A stretch of DNA of 64,000 bases from Pandoraea cepalis (GTDB lineage: Bacteria > Pseudomonadota > Gammaproteobacteria > Burkholderiales > Burkholderiaceae), in contig NZ_CABPSL010000001.1 of NCBI RefSeq assembly GCF_902459665.1, positions 310,001 to 374,000 on the forward strand, in the 5' to 3' direction. A program made the position numbers and the translations under genes. This document shows, piece after piece, positions 1-8,879 of the stretch (within the stretch, counting starts at the first letter, position 1; the number at the start of each line of letters is the position of its first letter). The notes under the pieces were generated by a model. That model ran no database searches and was not told the origin of the DNA. It was given only the letters and a program-made list of their open reading frames with translations.

Positions 1-150
1 TAGCGCCAGTTCCATGAAGCGATCGAACGGCAGCCAGCCGCCGGCCGCGTCGATGGCGTCGGCAAGATAGGCCGTGAGGCGGCGCGAGTGTTCGAGCGCG
101 TCCGGCTCGGGAACGGGTAAACTATGGGGTTTCGGTGCGGCCTGATTCAT
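1..150 (-). CDS. MidA-like class I SAM-dependent methyltransferase (5' part only)
   Basis: Only the first 50 codons lie in the window; the gene runs off the left edge. The N-terminus reads MNQAAPKPHSLPVPEPDALE and continues to a segment ending FDRFMELAL. That segment matches the start of DUF185/MidA-type methyltransferases, where a helix with '(F/I)xxFMELALYxPxxGYY' precedes the SAM-binding fold. In mitochondria the family methylates a complex I subunit; the bacterial substrate is unknown to me. It is divergent from the SDR/folB/ttcA genes, an arrangement common in Burkholderiaceae. The family call rests on this short N-terminus and on context, so it is moderate. Confidence 0.6.
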   Translation of the reverse strand, partial: MNQAAPKPHSLPVPEPDALEHSRRLTAYLADAIDAAGGWLPFDRFMELAL

Positions 151-408
151 GCGGGCATTGTAGCGGAGACAGTGTCGGCTGGCTGCTTTGGTTGGCATTG
201 ACGCGTCTGCGGACGATTTCTGGGTAATTTTTGCCGGTTTTCGTCAATTTTCAGTCGTTTTTTCGCGGTTTTCGCCAGTGTTTGCGATGCATGTCCGTTG
301 CATGGATGCTGCGCGAGGGCGTCGCGCGCGACGGCACCGAGCATTGATTCAAGCCCACCGCCGTCCGAAGTGCATCGACCCAACCGCCCTCTGACAGGAA
401 TTCGCCGC

Positions 409-1260
409 ATGACCGTTGCATCGACGCCACGCCCTACGTCCGCCGAAGGTGATGCCGCCTGCCCGCCGGCTGTACCGCCGGTGCCGCGTGTTGCGCTCGT
501 GACGGGCGGCGCGCGCCGGATCGGCCGCGCGATCGCGCTGCGCCTCGCCGGTGTGGGGTGGGACATCGCCGTTCACTACGAGCGTTCGCATGACGAGGCG
601 CTCGAGACCGTCGCGGCCATCGAGGCGCTGGGGCGCCGGGCGGTCGCGTTGCAGGCATCGCTCGCGGACGAAGCCGCCACGGCAGGGCTCATCGGCCGGT
701 GTAGCGAGGCGCTGGGCGTGCCCACCTGCCTTGTCAACAATGCCTCGCGCTTCGAGTACGATAGCGCGGGCGATTTCGGCTATCAGGCGCTGGAGCGCCA
801 CATGCGCGTGAATGCGGGTGCACCGCTCGTGCTCGCGCGCGAAATGCATGCCGCATTGGGCGAGTCGGGGCGAGGCGTCGTCGTCAATCTGCTGGATCAG
901 AAGCTGGCGAATCCGAACCCTGATTACCTGTCGTACACGTTGTCGAAGGCCGCGCTGGCGCTGGCGACGACGTTGCTTGCCCAGGCGTTCGCGCCCCGCT
1001 TGCGCGTGGTCGGCGTGGCGCCTGGCGTGACGCTGTTGTCGGTCGACCAGACCCCGACGGGCTTTGCTGCGGCGCATGCGGCCACGCCGTTGGGCGCATC
1101 GTCGACGCCGGAGGACATCGCGCAGGCGGTGGCGTATCTGGCCGACGCGCCTGCGGTGACCGGCACCGTGTTGTATGTCGATGGTGGGCAACATCTCGCG
1201 AGTTCGTCGCGTGACGTGAAATTTCTGACCGAGCCGGCCGATGCCGACCGGTCTCGTTGA
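409..1260 (+). CDS. SDR family oxidoreductase, pteridine reductase / FolM-like
   Basis: A 283-aa classical short-chain dehydrogenase. The cofactor motif TGGARRIG sits near residue 32, NNAS lies mid-protein, and the catalytic YTLSK follows. The arginines of TGGARR fit an NADPH-preferring pteridine reductase. It is followed 21 bp later by dihydroneopterin aldolase, which supports a role in dihydrofolate or dihydromonapterin reduction (FolM-like). I chose the ATG at 409 because AGGAA lies nine bases upstream; an open frame extends back to 298 but lacks an SD. The first 25 residues are low-complexity and precede the Rossmann fold. Substrate is inferred from context and not proven. Confidence 0.82.
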   Translation: MTVASTPRPTSAEGDAACPPAVPPVPRVALVTGGARRIGRAIALRLAGVGWDIAVHYERSHDEALETVAAIEALGRRAVALQASLADEAATAGLIGRCSEALGVPTCLVNNASRFEYDSAGDFGYQALERHMRVNAGAPLVLAREMHAALGESGRGVVVNLLDQKLANPNPDYLSYTLSKAALALATTLLAQAFAPRLRVVGVAPGVTLLSVDQTPTGFAAAHAATPLGASSTPEDIAQAVAYLADAPAVTGTVLYVDGGQHLASSSRDVKFLTEPADADRSR

Positions 1261-1281
1261 TTGTCATTAAGAGTTTTCAAA

Positions 1282-1677
1282 ATGCATAGCGCTCTTTCTC
1301 ACCCTCGCCTGATGGACTGCCGCCGCATGTTCCTGCGCGACTATGAAGTGTTCATCAACATCGGCGTGCACGATTACGAGAAGCGTGGCGAGCAGCGCGT
1401 GCTGATCAATGTGCAACTGTTCGTGCCGCTCGCCGAGAGCACGCCCTTGGCGGACAAGCTCGACGAAGTGGTCGATTACGACTTCATGCGCGAGACCATT
1501 GCCAAACGCGTGGGGCTGGGCCACATCCACCTGCAGGAAACGCTGTGCGACGACGTCGCGAGTGCGCTGCTCGCGCATCCGCGCGTGCGTGCCGTGGGCG
1601 TGTCGACCGAGAAACCCGATGTCTATCCCGATTGCCACTCGGTCGGTATCGAAGTGTTCAAGATGAAGGATGCCTGA
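1282..1677 (+). CDS. folB: Dihydroneopterin aldolase
   Basis: A 131-aa protein of the FolB/FolX fold. This enzyme cleaves 7,8-dihydroneopterin to 6-hydroxymethyl-dihydropterin and glycolaldehyde in folate synthesis. The family pattern is clear: [18 protein letters not shown] (the 'IGxxxxE' element), [10 protein letters not shown] in the middle, and a C-terminal '[11 protein letters not shown]' strand. The ATG at 1282 is preferred over an upstream TTG at 1261. The gene sits between the FolM-like SDR and ttcA and overlaps the ttcA leader, so the three are probably co-transcribed. FolB and FolX (epimerase) cannot be separated by eye, but context favours folate synthesis. Confidence 0.85.
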   Translation: MHSALSHPRLMDCRRMFLRDYEVFINIGVHDYEKRGEQRVLINVQLFVPLAESTPLADKLDEVVDYDFMRETIAKRVGLGHIHLQETLCDDVASALLAHPRVRAVGVSTEKPDVYPDCHSVGIEVFKMKDA

Positions 1678-1678
1678 C

Positions 1679-2635
1679 ATGAGTGCCGTCATGCCCGAGA
1701 CCAGCGCGCCGCTGGTCGCGACCGGAACCGTCGCCCCCGATAGCGTGAAGAAAGCGCAGAAGCTCGCGTTCGAGAACAACAAACTCGAGAAGCGGCTGTT
1801 CCGTCTGACGGGACAGGCCATTGGCGACTACAACATGATCGAGCAGGGCGATCGTGTGATGGTGTGCATGTCCGGCGGCAAGGACAGCTATGCCATGCTC
1901 GACATCCTGCTCAAGCTTCGCGAGCGTGCGCCGATCGACTTCTCGATCGTGGCCGTCAACCTCGACCAGAAGCAGCCGGGTTTCCCGGAGCATGTGCTGC
2001 CCGACTACTTCCGCTCCATCGGCGTGGATTTCCACATCGAGAACCAGGACACGTACTCGATCGTCAAGCGCGTGGTGCCGGAGGGCAAGACCACGTGCTC
2101 GCTGTGCTCGCGCCTGCGTCGCGGCATTCTCTATCGCGTGGCGGGCGAACTCGGCGCGACCAAGGTTGCGCTGGGCCACCACCGCGACGACATCATCGAG
2201 ACCGTCTTCCTGAATTTGTTCTACGGTGGCAAGCTCAAAGGCATGCCGCCGAAGCTGCAGTCGGACGACGGCAAGAACGTGGTAATCCGCCCGCTCGCCT
2301 ACGTGCGCGAATCGGATCTCGAACGTTACGCCGAGTACAAGCAGTTCCCGATCATTCCGTGCACGCTGTGTGGCAGCCAGCCGAACCTGAAGCGCGCCGA
2401 GATGAAGTCGCTGATTCGCCTGTGGGAGAAGCAGCATCCCGGGCGCATCAAATCGATTTTCAGTGCGCTGTCGAATGTGGTGCCGTCGCATTTGATGGAT
2501 ACGAACCTTCATGACTTCAAGAATCTGCGTGCGACGGGGCAGCCCGATCCGCTCGGCGATATTGCGTTCGACGAAGCGCCGTGCGGCGACGAGAACGACG
2601 CGGGCATCATCCGTATTACGCAATTCGACGACTGA
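1679..2635 (+). CDS. ttcA: tRNA 2-thiocytidine(32) synthetase TtcA
   Basis: A 318-aa PP-loop ATPase that thiolates cytidine 32 of several tRNAs, using a [4Fe-4S] cluster and sulfur from a cysteine desulfurase. The PP-loop SGGKDS lies near residue 64. Two Cys-x-x-Cys pairs follow, CSLCSR and CTLCGS, as in TtcA. The ATG at 1679 was chosen because AAGGA ends eight bases upstream; an in-frame ATG at 1670 overlaps folB. Length and motif order match the E. coli protein. A cysteine desulfurase is encoded 20 kb downstream, but nothing in the sequence links the two. Confidence 0.95.
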   Translation: MSAVMPETSAPLVATGTVAPDSVKKAQKLAFENNKLEKRLFRLTGQAIGDYNMIEQGDRVMVCMSGGKDSYAMLDILLKLRERAPIDFSIVAVNLDQKQPGFPEHVLPDYFRSIGVDFHIENQDTYSIVKRVVPEGKTTCSLCSRLRRGILYRVAGELGATKVALGHHRDDIIETVFLNLFYGGKLKGMPPKLQSDDGKNVVIRPLAYVRESDLERYAEYKQFPIIPCTLCGSQPNLKRAEMKSLIRLWEKQHPGRIKSIFSALSNVVPSHLMDTNLHDFKNLRATGQPDPLGDIAFDEAPCGDENDAGIIRITQFDD

Positions 2636-2746
2636 TCGCGAGCGACCCCACTCGCTGCATTGAAACCTGACGCAGCCTGCCGGACGAACCGGCGCGGCCG
2701 CCTGACCCCGATACACGGATTTCCACTCTCGAATCGTCACGACGCC

Positions 2747-4108
2747 ATGAATATTGTGATTCTCGCCGCCGGCATGGGTAAGCGCATGCGCTCGAAGCTG
2801 CCCAAGGTGCTGCAGCCGCTGGCCGGCCGGCCGCTTCTGTCGCACGTGATTGCGACCGCACGCAAGCTCACGCCGGGCAAGCTCATCGTGGTGATCGGTC
2901 ACGGTGGCGAGGCCGTGCGCGACGCGGTGGCCGGCGACGGCGTGCATTTCGCCGAGCAGGCGCAGCAGTTGGGCACCGGACACGCCGTGCAGCAAGCGGC
3001 GTCGCTGCTCGACGAGTCGGTGCCGACGCTGGTGCTTTACGGCGACGTGCCGCTCACGCGCCCCGAGACCTTGCAGGGGCTGCTCGACGCTGCGGGCAGC
3101 GAGAAGCTGGGCGTGCTCACCGTCGATCTGGACAACCCGACCGGGTATGGCCGGATCGTGCGCGACGCGGCGGGCAACGTGCTGCGCATCGTCGAACAGA
3201 AAGATGCCAACGAGGCTGAACTGGCCATTCGCGAAATCAACACCGGCATCATCGTGGCGCCGACGCGCGCACTCAAGGGCTGGCTGGCCGGTTTGAAGAA
3301 TCAGAACGCGCAAGGCGAGTACTACCTTACTGACGTGATCGCGTGTGCGGTCGCGGACGGCGTGCCGGTCGTCACCACGCAGCCGGCCTTCGCGTGGGAG
3401 CCCAACGGCGTGAACGACAAGGCGCAGCTTGCCGAGCTGGAGCGTGACTACCAGCGCAATGCGGCGGGCGCACTGCTGGCGGCGGGCGTGACCCTGATCG
3501 ATCCGGCGCGCTTCGACCTGCGCGGCGAGATCGCGTGCGGCACCGACGTCTCGATCGATGTGAATTGCGTGTTCGAAGGCCGGGTGACGATTGGCGATGG
3601 CGCGACCATCGGTCCGAACTGCGTGATTCGCAACAGCACCATCGGCGCGGGCACGCACATCGAGGCGTTCAGTCATCTGGACGGCGCCGTGGTGGGCGCC
3701 GACGCGCACGTGGGGCCGTATGCACGTCTGCGACCGGGCGCAGATCTGGCCGACGAAGTGCACATCGGCAACTTCGTGGAAGTGAAGAATGCGTCGCTCG
3801 CGAAGGGCTCGAAGGCCAACCATCTGGCCTACGTCGGCGACTCGACGGTGGGCGCGCGGGTCAATATCGGCGCGGGCACCATCACTTGCAATTACGATGG
3901 CGCGAACAAGCATCGCACGGTGATCGAGGACGACGTCTTCATCGGCTCGGACACGCAGCTCGTGGCGCCGGTGACGGTGCGACGCGGCACGACGATCGCC
4001 GCCGGCACCACGGTGTGGAAGGATACGCCGGAAGATTCGCTGGTGCTCAACGGCAAGACGCAGGAAGCGAAGACGGGTTACATCCGTCCGCGCAAGCAGA
4101 AGCAGTAA
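2747..4108 (+). CDS. glmU: Bifunctional UDP-GlcNAc pyrophosphorylase / GlcN-1-P acetyltransferase
   Basis: A 453-aa protein, as expected for GlmU (E. coli 456). The N-terminal uridyltransferase begins [20 protein letters not shown], with the LxAGxGxRM signature and substrate lysine. The C-terminal half is a left-handed beta helix of hexapeptide repeats (for example '[19 protein letters not shown]') ending in the acetyltransferase site '[10 protein letters not shown]'. It makes UDP-GlcNAc from GlcN-1-P, acetyl-CoA and UTP for peptidoglycan and LPS. It lies 118 bp before glmS, which supplies the amino sugar two steps earlier, so the pair forms one pathway unit. Confidence 0.97.
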   Translation: MNIVILAAGMGKRMRSKLPKVLQPLAGRPLLSHVIATARKLTPGKLIVVIGHGGEAVRDAVAGDGVHFAEQAQQLGTGHAVQQAASLLDESVPTLVLYGDVPLTRPETLQGLLDAAGSEKLGVLTVDLDNPTGYGRIVRDAAGNVLRIVEQKDANEAELAIREINTGIIVAPTRALKGWLAGLKNQNAQGEYYLTDVIACAVADGVPVVTTQPAFAWEPNGVNDKAQLAELERDYQRNAAGALLAAGVTLIDPARFDLRGEIACGTDVSIDVNCVFEGRVTIGDGATIGPNCVIRNSTIGAGTHIEAFSHLDGAVVGADAHVGPYARLRPGADLADEVHIGNFVEVKNASLAKGSKANHLAYVGDSTVGARVNIGAGTITCNYDGANKHRTVIEDDVFIGSDTQLVAPVTVRRGTTIAAGTTVWKDTPEDSLVLNGKTQEAKTGYIRPRKQKQ

Positions 4109-4226
4109 AATCGGCGGTTATGGACCGGCGCGCGACGCACAAGCAAGCCAAAGCGGGCGCCGGCGAGTCAAAACGGATTGAATCCGATCGAATGCGCCAG
4201 GATTTCTGGCACGAAGGGAAGCGAAT

Positions 4227-6056
4227 ATGTGCGGCATTGTCGGCGCGGTAGCGCGACGTAATGTAGTACCGGTGTTGGTCGAAGGGCTGCGTCGTCTGGA
4301 GTACCGCGGCTACGACTCGTGCGGCGTGGCGGTATTGAAGGATGGCGTGCCGCAGCGTGCGCGCAGCGTATCGCGCGTGGCGGATCTCGATGAGCAACTG
4401 GCGCAGACGCACCTGGGCGGCGAGACGGGCATTGCCCACACCCGCTGGGCGACGCATGGCGCGCCGATCACGGACAATGCGCATCCGATCTTCTCGCGCG
4501 ACGACGTGGCGCTGGTGCACAACGGCATCATCGAAAACCATGAGAGCCTGCGTGACGAGCTGCGCGGTCTTGGCTACGAATTCGTGTCGCAGACCGACAC
4601 CGAGGTCATTGCGCACCTGGTGCATCACCTGCTATCGAACGGCGCCGCGGGCGATCTGTATCACGCGGTGCGTCTGGCGACGCGCCGTCTGCACGGCGCT
4701 TACGCCATCGCGGTGTTCCGCAAGCAGGAGCCGCACCGCGTGGTGGGCGCGCGCGCGGGGTCGCCGCTGGTCGTGGGCGTGGGTGAGGGAGAGAACTTCC
4801 TCGCCTCGGATGCGCTGGCGCTGGCCGGCACGACCGATCAGTTCATCTACCTGGAAGAGGGCGATGTCGTCGAACTCACGCTCGAGGGCGTGACGATCGT
4901 GGACCGTAACGATGCGGCCGTCGAGCGCGAAGTGCGTACGGTGCAGGCGTACACGGGCGCGGTGGAGCTGGGGCCGTATCGTCACTACATGCAGAAGGAA
5001 ATCTTCGAGCAGCCGCGTGCGATCGGCGACACGATGGAGGGCGTGGAAGGCATTTCGCCGACGCTCTTCGGCGAGAAGGCCGAAGCGGTGCTGAGCAGTG
5101 TCGACTCGATCCTGATTCTGGCGTGCGGCACGAGCTATTACTCGGGCCTGACGGCCAAGTACTGGCTGGAGTCGTTGGCGCAGATTCCGACGCAAGTGGA
5201 AGTGGCGAGCGAGTATCGCTATCGCGACAGCGTGCCGAATCCGAAGACGCTGGTGGTGACGATTTCGCAGTCGGGCGAGACGGCCGACACGATGGCGGCG
5301 CTGCAACATGCGCAGTCGCTGGGCATGACGAACACGCTGGCGATCTGCAATGTGGGCACGAGTGCGATGGTGCGTCAGACGGCGCTGCACTACCTGACGC
5401 GCGCGGGGACCGAGATCGGCGTGGCGTCGACGAAGGCGTTCACCACGCAGTTGACGGCACTGTTCCTGCTGACGCTGACGATCGCGAAGCTGCGCGGGCG
5501 GTTGACGGCGGCTCAGGAAGCGGACTATCTGACGCAGTTGCGACACCTGCCGGCGGCGCTGCATAGCGTGCTGGCGTTGGAGCCGCAGATCATCGCGTGG
5601 GCGGAGGACTTTGCGCGTCGCGAGAATGCGCTGTTCCTCGGGCGCGGGCTGCATTACCCGATCGCGTTGGAAGGCGCGCTCAAGCTCAAGGAAATCTCGT
5701 ACATTCACGCCGAGGCGTATCCGGCGGGCGAACTCAAACATGGTCCGCTGGCGCTGGTGACGGAAGAGATGCCGGTGGTAACGGTCGCGCCGCGCGATGC
5801 GCTGGTCGAGAAGCTGAAGTCGAACATGCAGGAAGTGCGTGCGCGTGGCGGCCAGTTGTACGTTTTCGCCGACGCGGACACGCAGATCGCGAACGCCGAC
5901 GGCATCCACGTGATTCGCATGCCGGAGCACTACGGCCAGCTGTCGCCGATTCTGCACGTCGTGCCGCTGCAATTGCTCGCGTATCACACCGCCTGCGCAC
6001 GCGGCACCGATGTCGACAAGCCGCGGAATCTGGCCAAGTCGGTGACGGTGGAGTGA
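4227..6056 (+). CDS. glmS: Glutamine--fructose-6-phosphate aminotransferase (isomerizing)
   Basis: A 609-aa enzyme forming glucosamine-6-phosphate from fructose-6-P and glutamine. It starts MCGIVGAVA, so Cys2 is the N-terminal nucleophile of the class II glutaminase domain, and THTRWATHG-type residues follow (HTRWATHG near residue 75). Two SIS domains make up the C-terminal half, with 'SQSGETADT' and a final KSVTVE tail typical of GlmS. GAAGGGAAGCG just before the ATG supplies the SD. There is no room or sequence for a glmS ribozyme, which is a Gram-positive feature. A Rho-independent terminator follows at 6171. Confidence 0.97.
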   Translation: MCGIVGAVARRNVVPVLVEGLRRLEYRGYDSCGVAVLKDGVPQRARSVSRVADLDEQLAQTHLGGETGIAHTRWATHGAPITDNAHPIFSRDDVALVHNGIIENHESLRDELRGLGYEFVSQTDTEVIAHLVHHLLSNGAAGDLYHAVRLATRRLHGAYAIAVFRKQEPHRVVGARAGSPLVVGVGEGENFLASDALALAGTTDQFIYLEEGDVVELTLEGVTIVDRNDAAVEREVRTVQAYTGAVELGPYRHYMQKEIFEQPRAIGDTMEGVEGISPTLFGEKAEAVLSSVDSILILACGTSYYSGLTAKYWLESLAQIPTQVEVASEYRYRDSVPNPKTLVVTISQSGETADTMAALQHAQSLGMTNTLAICNVGTSAMVRQTALHYLTRAGTEIGVASTKAFTTQLTALFLLTLTIAKLRGRLTAAQEADYLTQLRHLPAALHSVLALEPQIIAWAEDFARRENALFLGRGLHYPIALEGALKLKEISYIHAEAYPAGELKHGPLALVTEEMPVVTVAPRDALVEKLKSNMQEVRARGGQLYVFADADTQIANADGIHVIRMPEHYGQLSPILHVVPLQLLAYHTACARGTDVDKPRNLAKSVTVE

Positions 6057-6170
6057 GGGCAGGCTATAGGGCGAGTTGACTGTGTAGAGGATTACGAAAC
6101 CTACCTTTTTCCTAAAGAGTGCCACTTTGCGAAAAGTGGGTATCGATTCCTGAGTGACCCTGAAAGACAA

Positions 6171-6203
6171 AGCCGGAGACGTGTATAACGCTCCGGTTTT
6201 TTT
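6171..6203 (+). terminator. Rho-independent terminator after glmS
   Basis: The stem CCGGAG/CTCCGG (6173-6178 with 6191-6196) is flanked by AA on the left and followed by seven T residues (6197-6203). It lies 115 bp past the glmS stop and faces the right way to end the glmU-glmS transcript. Confidence 0.8.
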
Positions 6204-6424
6204 GCGCAGCGACATGTCTGTGACATCGCGAAACTGACTGAATTCCCCTCTTTTTTCACAACGTTGCGTCGTGGGGAAGTGGGTTTGTAACGCGATAGCG
6301 TGCTCAATGTGTCGGTAGCCTGACCGGCGTCGTTCTGAAAAAATAGAATGTTATGCAACGTCCATTCGAATAGGATGCCGATGCATTAAGATTGTCGACT
6401 TTCCAAATCAGAGCGCACACGTAA
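6204..6424. other. AT-richer intergenic stretch without a recognisable gene
   Basis: Together with 6057-6170 this makes a 368-bp gap between glmS and the broken gene. I see no credible ORF or RNA gene. A perfect 7-bp hairpin with a GCGA loop is at 6122-6139, and the glmS terminator is at 6171. Base composition is noticeably lower in GC than the flanks, consistent with acquired or decaying DNA. Confidence 0.5.
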
Positions 6425-7006
6425 ATGTTGTTGGTCGAGACGCGGACCGAAAAGTCGGCGCGAGAACTGCCGCAACCGTTCGGAACGGTCGTCTTTCGGG
6501 GGGGGGCCTGGGATTTGAGTCACCTTGAACCCTTCGTCTTTAAGGCGGTGGTGGCGCCGGGGCTCGAAGTGTCAGTGCTTGTCCTATTTTCATGCCATTG
6601 TTTTACGAAGAGTTTTCGATGGGACGCGCGTCCGGCGTTGGAAATCCCCGAGCATGAAATCTACGCCGACGAGCGAGAGCGACGAGTGCTGTGTGAGCAG
6701 CGCTACAACCTGTCGCGACGGCTGCTTCGTTAGATTGTGACGTCTCTGGGCGTGCGCCGCATCACGCTGGCGGACGACCGACGCCCCAACTTCGTGACCC
6801 TCGAGCATGTTGATGCCGGAAAGACCGTGCTTTATGCAGTGTTCTTCGAAGTCGAAAAGGACAAGGCTCGGAAGCGCCTCGTGTTGCGAGTGCAATCCGC
6901 GTACGTACTTGAAGGTGGCCTGACGAAACGTCAACGCGAAGCGAAGAAAATTGCGCTGAGGACGCTGCTTCGCAACGTTCAGAGGGGGACGCCGATTCGA
7001 GCGTAA
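6425..7006 (+). pseudogene. Conserved hypothetical protein interrupted by one in-frame amber codon
   Basis: One reading frame runs 194 codons from ATG 6425 to TAA 7004-7006, with a single TAG at 6731-6733. The 102-aa upstream part contains 'VVFRGGAWDLSHLEPFVF' and FSCHCFTKSF; the 90-aa downstream part contains 'VQSAYVLEGG' and a basic tail. Together they resemble a family I remember as small 'stationary-phase/heat-shock C'-type hypothetical proteins, where FSxHxFT and VQSAY belong to one polypeptide. Both halves share the frame and keep protein-like composition, so a recent nonsense mutation (such as CAG to TAG) is the simplest reading. A GTG at 6737 could restart the second half. Function is unknown. 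Confidence 0.6.
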
Positions 7007-7037
7007 GCGTCGCGCGAAACCGGTAGGCAGAAAGACC

Positions 7038-7061
7038 AACGGCCACCTCTCGGTGGCCGTT
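7038..7061. terminator. Strong hairpin after the broken gene
   Basis: This is a perfect 10-bp inverted repeat, AACGGCCACC / GGTGGCCGTT, with a 4-nt TCTC loop, 31 bp past the stop of the interrupted gene. There is no T-run on the plus side, so it may act as a Rho-dependent or mRNA-stabilising element instead of a classical terminator. Confidence 0.5.
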
Positions 7062-7219
7062 GCATGCGGGATTCTCTATCTACATTTCTGCAGACTTCCC
7101 ACTCCGGGTGGGACCTGGTTTCCCAGGCGGCGCTACGTTTTTCGCACCCGCTTGTACGTAGCTTTCAGCGCCGATACTAATATATGGACCTCGACGAGGT
7201 CAAGTATCGAACTCGCGTA
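7062..7219. other. Non-coding stretch with two tandem short hairpins
   Basis: Two hairpins stand side by side: CCCAC/GTGGG (7098-7112) and CCTGG/CCAGG (7114-7127). No ORF is convincing here. The DNA lies between the broken gene and the transposase scrap and probably belongs to the same decayed insertion. Confidence 0.35.
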
Positions 7220-7327
7220 CTAGCCCACGAAGGCGCCCGTATAGACATCGAGCAGCAGCTCGTGCCCTTGGTTTGGATAAGCAAGCAGCCAGAACGCCCG
7301 CAACGCGCATCGTTTCATCTGCGACAT
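7220..7327 (-). pseudogene. Remnant of an IS21-family (IstA-like) transposase
   Basis: On the minus strand a 35-codon segment from an ATG at 7327 to a TAG at 7220 contains 'RAFWLLAYPNQGHELLLD' followed by TGAFVG. This matches the part of IstA-type transposases that reads roughly 'SRAFxLRAYPxQTHEMLFDAHTxAFxxLGGVP'. The downstream catalytic part and the istB partner are absent. The frame is preceded within 20 codons by a stop, so only a scrap is left. Homology is judged by eye from one motif; a chance match cannot be excluded. Confidence 0.45.
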
Positions 7328-7470
7328 CGGCAGCTTGGGAAAATGTTGCCGACGTCGGCGCGGCACGATTCATCCATTTCGGCCAGACTGCATGAATTCT
7401 CGGCCAGTTCCTGGCAAGCGCAGGCCGCGGCAACTACACTGTAATGTCATTGGGACAACAGGTCGTAGCC

Positions 7471-8430
7471 ATGAAAGTTGCGGTGCTCACCTTTCCAAAC
7501 GTGCAGATGCTCGACCTTGTCGGGCCGGTGGAAGTCTTTCACGAAGCGGCGCGGCAGGCCGGCGCGCCTTCGACCTATCAGTTCGAAATTGTCTCCACGA
7601 CGTCGGGCGTTTTGCTGGCGTCGAACGGAATGACGATCACCCCCGATACGACGTTGGACACGAGCAGCGCGGATATCGATACGCTGTTGATTGCCGGCAG
7701 TCCATCGATGCAGCTGCTGGAGGACGATGCAGCGATCCGTCAATGGATATTGCGTTACGCAAAGACGGCGCGTCGTATCGGATCGGTATGTTCGGGTGCT
7801 CTCTTGCTTGCGCGCGCAGGCTTGCTCGACGGTCGCAAGGCCACCACGCACTGGAACTACACGGCACGCCTGAGCCGCCTTTATCCGAAGGTGGATGTTC
7901 AGCCGGACCAGATTTTCGTCAGGGACAACGGCATCTACACGTCGGCGGGCGTAACGGCGGGTCTGGACCTCGCATTGGCGCTTGTGGAAGAGGACCTGGG
8001 GCGAGCTGTCGCCATGAAAGTCGCGCGTCAGTTCGTCATGTTTCTCAAACGCCCCGGTGGGCAGTCGCAGTTCAGCGCGTATCTGACCGCACAGGCGTCG
8101 GAGAAGAGCACCATCCGAGATGTGCAGGAATGGGTGCTTCAGAATCTGTCGCAGTCGCTATCGGTGGAAGCGCTTGCGGAGCGTGCCGGAATGAGTGCGC
8201 GAAATTTCGCGCGCATCTTCAAGCAAGAATGTGGCACGACCCCCGCATCGTTCGTCGAGGACGCACGCATCGATGCGGCACGCAGACTGCTGGAGGAAAC
8301 CCAACACCCCTTGAAGAAAGTAGCGAGTCTGACGGGTTTTGCCGATCCTAATGGACTGCGGCGCGCTTTCCTGCGCAAGCTCAGTGTCTCCCCGGTGGAC
8401 TATCGGCGACGCTTTCGCATGGCCGCTTAG
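7471..8430 (+). CDS. GlxA-family transcriptional regulator (DJ-1/PfpI + AraC)
   Basis: A 319-aa two-domain regulator. Residues 1-~185 form a class I glutamine-amidotransferase-like (DJ-1/PfpI) domain, with MKVAVLTFPNVQMLDLVGPV at the start and the nucleophile-elbow element GSVCSGALLLARAG. Residues ~215-319 are an AraC/XylS DNA-binding domain with two helix-turn-helices ('SVEALAERAGMSARNFARIF' and 'KKVASLTGFADPNGLRRAF'). ATG 7471 begins the family's usual N-terminus; an ATG at 7444 is in frame but has no better SD. Relatives respond to quaternary amines or amino acids (GbdR, ArgR, CdhR); the ligand here is unknown. The next gene faces the other way and codes for an SMR transporter. Confidence 0.88.
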   Translation: MKVAVLTFPNVQMLDLVGPVEVFHEAARQAGAPSTYQFEIVSTTSGVLLASNGMTITPDTTLDTSSADIDTLLIAGSPSMQLLEDDAAIRQWILRYAKTARRIGSVCSGALLLARAGLLDGRKATTHWNYTARLSRLYPKVDVQPDQIFVRDNGIYTSAGVTAGLDLALALVEEDLGRAVAMKVARQFVMFLKRPGGQSQFSAYLTAQASEKSTIRDVQEWVLQNLSQSLSVEALAERAGMSARNFARIFKQECGTTPASFVEDARIDAARRLLEETQHPLKKVASLTGFADPNGLRRAFLRKLSVSPVDYRRRFRMAA

Positions 8431-8465
8431 CGGCACACGACTGACGCGCCGCCCCGCCTCTTGGT

Positions 8466-8485
8466 GCCGTGCCAGTCGGCACGGC
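8466..8485. terminator. Hairpin between convergent genes
   Basis: An 8-bp perfect stem GCCGTGCC/GGCACGGC with loop AGTC, 36 bp past the GlxA-type regulator stop and just beyond the end of the convergent SMR gene. It lacks a T-run, so a shared, possibly Rho-dependent, end signal is likely. Confidence 0.45.
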
Positions 8486-8510
8486 ATGCCGATATCGCTC
8501 GGGCGCGACG

Positions 8511-8798
8511 CTAAGCAATCGCGCCGGCCGTAATGCGCAAGCCGACGACGCCGGACAAAATGAGTGCGATGCATACCACGCGCGCCACCGACGCCGATTC
8601 GCCGAGGAAGATCATGCCGATGACGGCCGTGCCGACCGGAAGCGATCTGAGCGACGTGTTCAACAACCAGATACTGCCTAGTCCTGTGATGGCGGCATAA
8701 ACGCTTGGCCAGAGCCGGCTGAACCCCACCGACCATTTCATCCCGAAGGCGAAAGCAATTTCCAGAAGTCCAGCGACACTGAGCACGATCCAAGACAT
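8511..8798 (-). CDS. SMR-family (SugE/Gdx-like) transporter with an internal deletion
   Basis: A 95-aa membrane protein. MSWIVLSVAGLLEIAFAFG and the 'KWSVGFSRLWPS' loop match SugE/Gdx, and Glu13 (the coupling glutamate, Glu14 in EmrE) is present. After LPVGTA, however, the protein jumps directly to 'VIGMIFLGES'. SugE of E. coli reads LPVGTAYAVWTGIGAVGAA before that point, so about 13 residues, including the Tyr/Trp signature of helix 3, are missing without a frameshift. C-terminal helix 4 is intact. The shortened helix 3 makes normal SMR function doubtful; an altered or dead transporter is likely. No guanidine riboswitch is visible upstream. Confidence 0.75.
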   Translation of the reverse strand: MSWIVLSVAGLLEIAFAFGMKWSVGFSRLWPSVYAAITGLGSIWLLNTSLRSLPVGTAVIGMIFLGESASVARVVCIALILSGVVGLRITAGAIA

Positions 8799-8829
8799 AG
8801 CGAATTACCGATGTAGCGTAGGGGCGATC

Positions 8830-8857
8830 AAAATGAAAACGCCCTCCGGGCAGAGGG
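8830..8857 (-). terminator. Rho-independent terminator of the SLAC1-type gene
   Basis: Read on the minus strand, CCCTC (8857-8853) pairs with GAGGG (8846-8842) around a 6-nt loop, followed by CGTTTTCATTTT. It lies 22 bp past the transporter stop and separates that transcript from the SMR gene. Confidence 0.7.
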
Positions 8858-8879
8858 TGCCATGGCAGAGCCGGCAATT

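Noticed and set aside
1658-3913. A very long minus-strand open frame opposite ttcA and glmU
   Set aside because: It is the antisense shadow of two well-identified genes in GC-rich DNA; the product has no recognisable fold and is Arg/His-rich as expected for a shadow.
4109-4226. Possible glmS ribozyme
   Set aside because: Only 118 bp, no conserved core, and this ribozyme is known from Gram-positive glmS leaders.
6122-6139. Perfect 7-bp hairpin with GCGA loop as the glmS terminator
   Set aside because: No T-run follows; the hairpin at 6171-6203 has one and is the better terminator.
4632-6215. Long minus-strand open frame opposite glmS
   Set aside because: Shadow of glmS; Arg-rich composition and no SD.
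7184-7444. Plus-strand 86-aa frame upstream of the GlxA-type regulator
   Set aside because: It overlaps the transposase-like remnant on the other strand and has no protein-like features of its own.
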